Shown: piece by piece, positions 59,431 through 64,000 of the stretch | Position numbering within the stretch: position 1 is the first letter of the stretch | Layout of the letters: each line of letters opens with the position of its first letter | Origin: Mixophyes australis | Taxonomy: Eukaryota > Chordata > Amphibia > Anura > Limnodynastidae | DNA: 64,000 bases | Direction: 5' to 3' | NCBI GenBank assembly: GCA_036250195.1 | Contig: JAVHZZ010000003.1 | Location: 333,709,875-333,773,874 of the forward strand | Position numbers and translations under genes: made by a program | The notes under the pieces: generated by a model | What the model was told of the DNA's origin: nothing | Databases searched by the model: none | What the model saw: only the letters and a program-made list of their open reading frames with translations

Positions 59431-61555
59431 CAACAACAACAATAATGTACCATAATACTTGAAGTATTGTAAACATGAAGTAGATGATGTAATTAGGGGT
59501 CATCAGAAAGAATCAAATGACTTTATTGTATGATCACCGAACACTTGAGTACTTAACATATTGCATGATATTGATGTCCACCTTATAAATTGCAGACCTG
59601 TCAACTTTCCAAATTAGAAAATAAAGACACATTAGGTCATACTCCAAATCTGCCCAAGCCATGCCCTGCACCACCACAGATTTTGACCAGATTTGGACGT
59701 TCAGATGCTCGACCAATCAGCTGCTGATGCCCATATTAAGTTTCAAACATTCTGGTCAACTAAAATCATTGAAAAACCATAATGGGATATCCATGTAATA
59801 GCAAACCACACACATTTTCTGTCTTTCCTGATAAAATCGTTGAGAATTTCACCAGAAAAACGTCATCTTTTTTTGGTTGCTTACTAACTCTGCACTGATG
59901 GCTGAACAGTTTGTGTAGATTTTTTTCATTGCTGAAACCTGTTTTTAGTTTTTTCAAATTTACAGCATATAGATATTTTACAATATGTTAACATTTTCTA
60001 ATTCAACAGTACATTAAAGGCCACCTACTGATCTAATTTAGAGACATAGCAAAAGAGCCAAAACTAAATGACAAATAACCAATGTTATTAGCAGTAAGTA
60101 ACATGTTTGTTTGTTTTTATCAATGGTACAAGCATACCAATATTTTGGCTAAATTAGTTTTGTTTTACAGATGAAAAGATGGTTTACCTTTTCATATCTG
60201 CCATCAAAACGTTACAATATAAATATAAATATAAATATATAAATATGTAAAACTGAAAGACAATCATAAGAAGTACTAAAAAGTAATTTAGCAATCTCTC
60301 CTTTATCACTGTAGATTGTATGCTCCAGTGTACTGTGCTCTCCACACCATTTGCACAATGCCATATTTGTACAATACTATTGAGTTCTCTTTTCTGCATT
60401 GCCAATGAAACGGGCTAAATTAATTAATGACTTCAATTTAGCCCATGTTTTAGCAACTGGAAAATGTGGGAAAGAATCTGGTTCACAATGTGATTTCACA
60501 CTGAGAAAATGGATCAATATGGCAGTTGTCTACTCCATAGTGCTGTAAAGAAAAGGTTGGCAGTATACCTTTGTACAGGGGAAACAAGGTATTCTTACTT
60601 GTCTAATCGCCTGCGATACAAGATTTTTTGCCAGCAGGTAACTTGATCACCCAAGGTATTCCACCCAGCTGGGTTTCTGAAACACTATAAAATGCCACCC
60701 TGTTGATTCACTATACACTGCACCACTTTAATCCTGCCTCATCCTCCTTACAAAACCCTCAAGCCTCCTCTTCCTTCCTCTATCCAGCTACCTTCCAACA
60801 TCCTCACAGTGAGAGGATTAGGTTCCATTGTTACATGAAATACACTAAGCAGATGAAACCTAGAGAATGGAAGCACTAAGGGGTCTATTTATAAAGCTGC
60901 TATGAGCCAAAGTCTGAATAAAACAACTATTTTCTTGGGCAACTGTCTATCGCAGCCCTTCTACCAATTCAGGGATTTCTCCTGCTTTACCCTATTATCC
61001 GCTCGTTTTTGCAATCCCCATAGACCTCTATGTGGACTGTGATTTGGCTCCAAGATGGAACTAGCTTACCTTTATAATGGGGTCCATTGTCGCCAGGGAG
61101 TAGCAATAGTTACAGAAGGTCACTTCCTCCCTTTACTGGCAGCCACCAATGACCCCTCAGCATTCTATTAAGTACTCAGAATTAGTAATAGATTTATTCT
61201 CTAGAAAAGTGAACTTTAATAATATATTACAGAACAAGTAAATCCAGTTTTTTGCACATTGATAAGCGTGAACGCCTGTGTATTACTGAGCTAAATCATA
61301 TATCAGAAATAACGTATATATATTTATGCTTAACTAAATATGTCCAGCATACTGTCCAGCACTTCAGAGAAGACAACATCTATTGCTTAATAGGGTTGTG
61401 CTTCTCTATCCGACAGCAACACAAAGCAGTGCATCTGCGATTGGTAACAAATTAGATTCATACATTCCTGTTCATTGTAGGGCTTACCACTGCAGAATTA
61501 GGAATTTGGAGTGACATCAATAAGTAGCACTATATCAGAAGTGGCTAGATAGTGC
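58289..61555. other. Intergenic stretch, no gene recognised
   Basis: It includes the TAA array at 59379-59429. GGGGTCTATTTATAAAGCT near 60880 and GCTTACCTTTATAATGGGGTCC near 61064 look like weak inverted ends of an old MITE. Confidence 0.4.
59379..59429. repeat. (TAA)n microsatellite
   Basis: About 17 uninterrupted units. The minus-strand poly-leucine frame through it is an artefact. Confidence 0.96.
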
Positions 61556-61559
61556 TTCT

Positions 61560-61742
61560 GGGGCAGCACGGTGGCTCAGTGGTTAGCACTTCTGCCTCAC
61601 AATTCCCGATCATGACCTTATCTGTGTGGAGTTTGTATGTTCTCCCTGTGTTTGAGTGGGTTTCCTCCAGGTGCTCCGGTTTCCTCCCACACTCCAAAAA
61701 TATACTAGTAGGTTAATTGGCTGCTATCCTAATTGATCCCTA

Positions 61743-61828
<86 letters not shown>

Positions 61829-61950
61829 GTTCATTTTAGGGAATTTAGATTGTAAGCTCCAATGGGGCAGGGACTGATGTGATAAGTTCTCTGTACAGCG
61901 CTGCGGAATCAGTGGTGCTATATAAATAAATGGTAATGATGTTGATGGTG
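61560..61950 (+). mobile_element. SINE with expanded (GT)n stretch and damaged B box region
   Basis: The head GGGGCAGCACGGTGGCTCAG contains box A, but about 20 bp between CTGCCTCACA and ATTCCCGATCATG is missing, removing the first half of the B box. The body and tail are otherwise standard. The GT segment (61746-61830) is expanded to about 40 units. Confidence 0.88.
61746..61830. repeat. (GT)n microsatellite within a SINE
   Basis: About 40 units with one GC interruption, grown from the short GT stretch present in all SINE copies here. Confidence 0.95.
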
Positions 61951-62175
61951 ATCATTGTTGCGTATGTTTGCAGCAGCCCCCACAAGTGATGTGCCTCCAA
62001 AGAGGTGCATCTAACAATGAATTCATGTCCAATTATGTTGCATCTCCTGGGGCCATGTTTTACCTAAATAAACGCACCTCTTACTTTGCTGAACATATGA
62101 CTGCCTGCCTGGTTCCACCGCCACTGGCATAAGGCACACAAAGCTACAATACCAACAATATTTCACTATCTGTTT

Positions 62176-62220
62176 GCTCCTGAGGAAGTCCCGTTGTACC
62201 GGGACGAAAATGCGTTGAGC
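62176..62220 (+). other. Hammerhead-ribozyme-like motif
   Basis: In order: stem I strand GCTC (62176-62179); core CTGAGGA (62180-62186, matching CUGANGA); one extra A; stem II GTCCCG/CGGGAC (62188-62193 with 62200-62205); core GAAA (62206-62209); a short ATGCG in the stem III position; GTT (an NUH-type triplet, 62214-62216); stem I strand GAGC (62217-62220). This is the arrangement of circularly permuted, short-stem-III hammerheads known from Penelope-like elements. The extra A before stem II and the weak stem III are departures. No reverse transcriptase is seen nearby. Confidence 0.4.
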
Positions 62221-62548
62221 TGTGGTTTCTATCAGCACCATCATTTGTACCTCATGTGAGTTATTACTATTTTTCTAATAAATTGTGGATTCATACTTTT
62301 ATACTGCATTCCTCTTTGATTATCCTATGCAATACCGCCACTTGGATGAGAGGACTGAAGAATCGCTGGTCCTGTTATGAGCACACTATCTAGTGTTTGC
62401 TACAAGTTTGATTATCTGGTACGCAGTTATTATTGCTTTTATCTGGAGGTGCACATTGCATGTCTGGTGTCATGTTAATCTACCCGGTTTTGGGCTACAA
62501 CATTTGATCCTGGTGGAGGATTTTATCACAATAGGTGTAATACATCAT

Positions 62549-62934
62549 CAGGGCCGAATTAACCATAGGGCTAACTGCGCTACAGCCCAGGGGCCTCGGG
62601 CATCCAGGGGGCCCTTGAAAGTGCTCAGCAGCAGTATTGATGGGGCGGGGGCGCCCCCAGCGCGATCAGTGCTGCTGAGCACTTTCACTGCGGTCCTTTC
62701 CCGGTGCGCTGTAGTCTCCTTACTGAGGAGATCTCGTGAGTCTCACTCTCACGAGACCTCCTCAGTAGAGAGCGTACAGCGCGCCGGAGAAGGAGGTAAG
62801 TGCCGGGGGGGGGGGGGCGGGCAGCTCGGATAACAGGGGGACGACGACTGGCAGCTCGGATCACGGGGGGGGCCCTCACGGGGGAATGGAGGCCCCCTTA
62901 GCCCAGGGGCCTCTATTCCCTTAATCCGGCCCTG
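62549..62934. mobile_element. Non-autonomous hAT-type MITE (CAGGGCC..TTAA), copy 2, perfect 8-bp duplication
   Basis: It starts CAGGGCCGAATTAACC and ends TTAATCCGGCCCTG. The flanks tacatcat at 62541-62548 and 62935-62942 are identical. It lies in the opposite orientation to copy 1 (29587-29969): its right part (GGCCTCTATTCCCTTAATCC) corresponds to the left part of copy 1. The GC-rich interior has a GAGATCTCGTGAG/CTCACGAGACCTC foldback around 62725-62765 and a G run at 62805-62816. Confidence 0.92.
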
Positions 62935-63350
62935 TACATCATACAACAATACTACACTATATTTGCTCTTTCTATTTTATGATCTACATTGTCGCCATTC
63001 GTTGGAGAGTGGGAGGTTCAGAGGAACTTCTATTCTATCACATGACCTTTTGACCACATCCTTACAGTACGCAGTTTAATACATCTTCCCAATTTATATT
63101 CGATATTACACATTAGGGCACCCTAATTGTTTATCTATTCGCAGTTACTACATCCATCCGGACCAACCATCTGGATACAAGTTATTTGAGGCTGCCGCTC
63201 TTAACTGAGCTATGTGACATTCCCGGGACTGATTTGATTTATTGGTACATCATTTACACCAGAGACTCATATACTGGTGGTTACGTTGTGGTAGTTAGAC
63301 CCATTGTGTATCTACTTGTGTCTCTACAATACCAACAAATATAGATATGG

Positions 63351-64000
63351 ACGCATTTTGGTGCGCACATATAGTACAGAAATGTGAACATAGATACCGA
63401 AAAGTGTACCCAACTCCAAGTAGGTACTGAGTGAATAACACTAACTTTAATATTTTTTTCATTTTAACTGAGAGCGAGAGAATAGCAATATTAATGTTAT
63501 AGAGTTTTATTAATTTAATAAGATAGTCATAATTATGTAGGCGGGTAATACAATGTGTACAGCTTTTTTTTATGCCTTTTTTTTTTTACATTTTACAATT
63601 TATGGAATTTTCTGCACCTGTTATGAATGGAAAAGAGTACTTCACTTCTTATGTATAATACACATGTGTTTTTGGAATCATGGTGTGGCCAGTGCACTCA
63701 CACCTTAGTAGCTGCTTCTGTAGCGAGTTCTACTTGCCGGACAAAAGTAACTTATATTACACACTGTGAATAAGCAACATTGTGACTCAATTCAACTTGT
63801 TATTTACAGTATAGCAGCAAGTTTGTTTTTCGTTTTTTAAATTAAGCATTTGGAAACTACCCTCTAGAAAACCTGCATTTGCCTCTGGTACTCTACCTGT
63901 GGAATAAGCAGTTGTAACTATAGCTACTCCCTTGTTTAGGGGACTTAATATTAACTTTTATGATTTAACATTAACTTATTCATTCCTAGTTTCCCATTAA
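63351..64000. other. Intergenic stretch, no gene recognised
   Basis: AT-rich, only short frames; nothing I can name. Confidence 0.4.

Larger units (their letters stand above)
62080..63350. other. Unclassified repeat-like sequence around the right-hand MITE
   Basis: The MITE at 62549-62934 splits this stretch. The sequence on both sides has mixed composition unlike the AT-rich surroundings and contains the hammerhead-like motif. It may be the non-coding end of a retroelement; I recognise no family. Confidence 0.35.

Noticed and set aside
59161..59442. Minus-strand frame with a 20-residue Leu run resembling a signal peptide or membrane segment
   Set aside because: The Leu run is the translated TAA microsatellite; the rest has no recognisable feature.

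Overview
The window is non-coding vertebrate DNA packed with transposable elements, most likely from a frog or another amphibian. That assignment is an inference: many hAT and Tc1-type DNA elements occur together with L2-like and CR1-like LINEs, a tRNA-headed SINE with a V-SINE-type body, and foldback MITEs. No host gene is recognisable. One candidate exon (49000-49205, minus) has splice-like borders but no recognised homology. The only long intact protein gene belongs to a transposon.

Left part (1-13251): a short hAT-type element with degenerate ends (30-269), two head-to-tail SINE copies (4311-4865), a palindromic MITE (5880-6042), a 5'-truncated L2-like LINE fragment whose reverse-transcriptase frame is open for about 370 codons (11040-12170), and an old antisense SINE relic.

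Centre left (13244-20729): a complete hAT transposon of 7,470 bp, bounded by a perfect 8-bp target duplication (acagcacc). It carries an unbroken ZMYM1-like transposase gene, a 38-bp perfect foldback near its left end, an antisense SINE, two TA arrays and a 224-bp-period duplication behind the gene.

Middle (22700-31270): several short TIR elements with target duplications, a CR1-like LINE 3' end (25255-25878), more SINEs, and one SINE inserted inside another in the opposite orientation (30664-31268).

Centre right (35000-43341): a decayed Tc1-like element (35161-39811) is split near its right tip by a hAT-type element (36367-39801) filled with about 2.9 kb of G-rich minisatellite. A second, short hAT-type element (39817-40126) landed on the Tc1 border itself. 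Both hAT-type insertions have perfect 8-bp duplications, so the order of events can be read. Next comes a 2.1-kb retrocopy-like unit (41241-43333) with a polyadenylation signal, an A tract and a 12-bp duplication.

Right part (44000-64000): LINE tails, MITEs, SINEs, a second copy of the CAGGGCC..TTAAT hAT-type MITE (62549-62934, perfect duplication) and, just left of it, a hammerhead-ribozyme-like motif (62176-62220).

The families interact: the SINE tail resembles the 3' tail of the L2-like LINE fragments in the same window, as expected if the SINE uses that LINE's enzymes. The short hAT-type elements depend on transposases supplied elsewhere, although none here shares clear termini with the intact 7.5-kb element.
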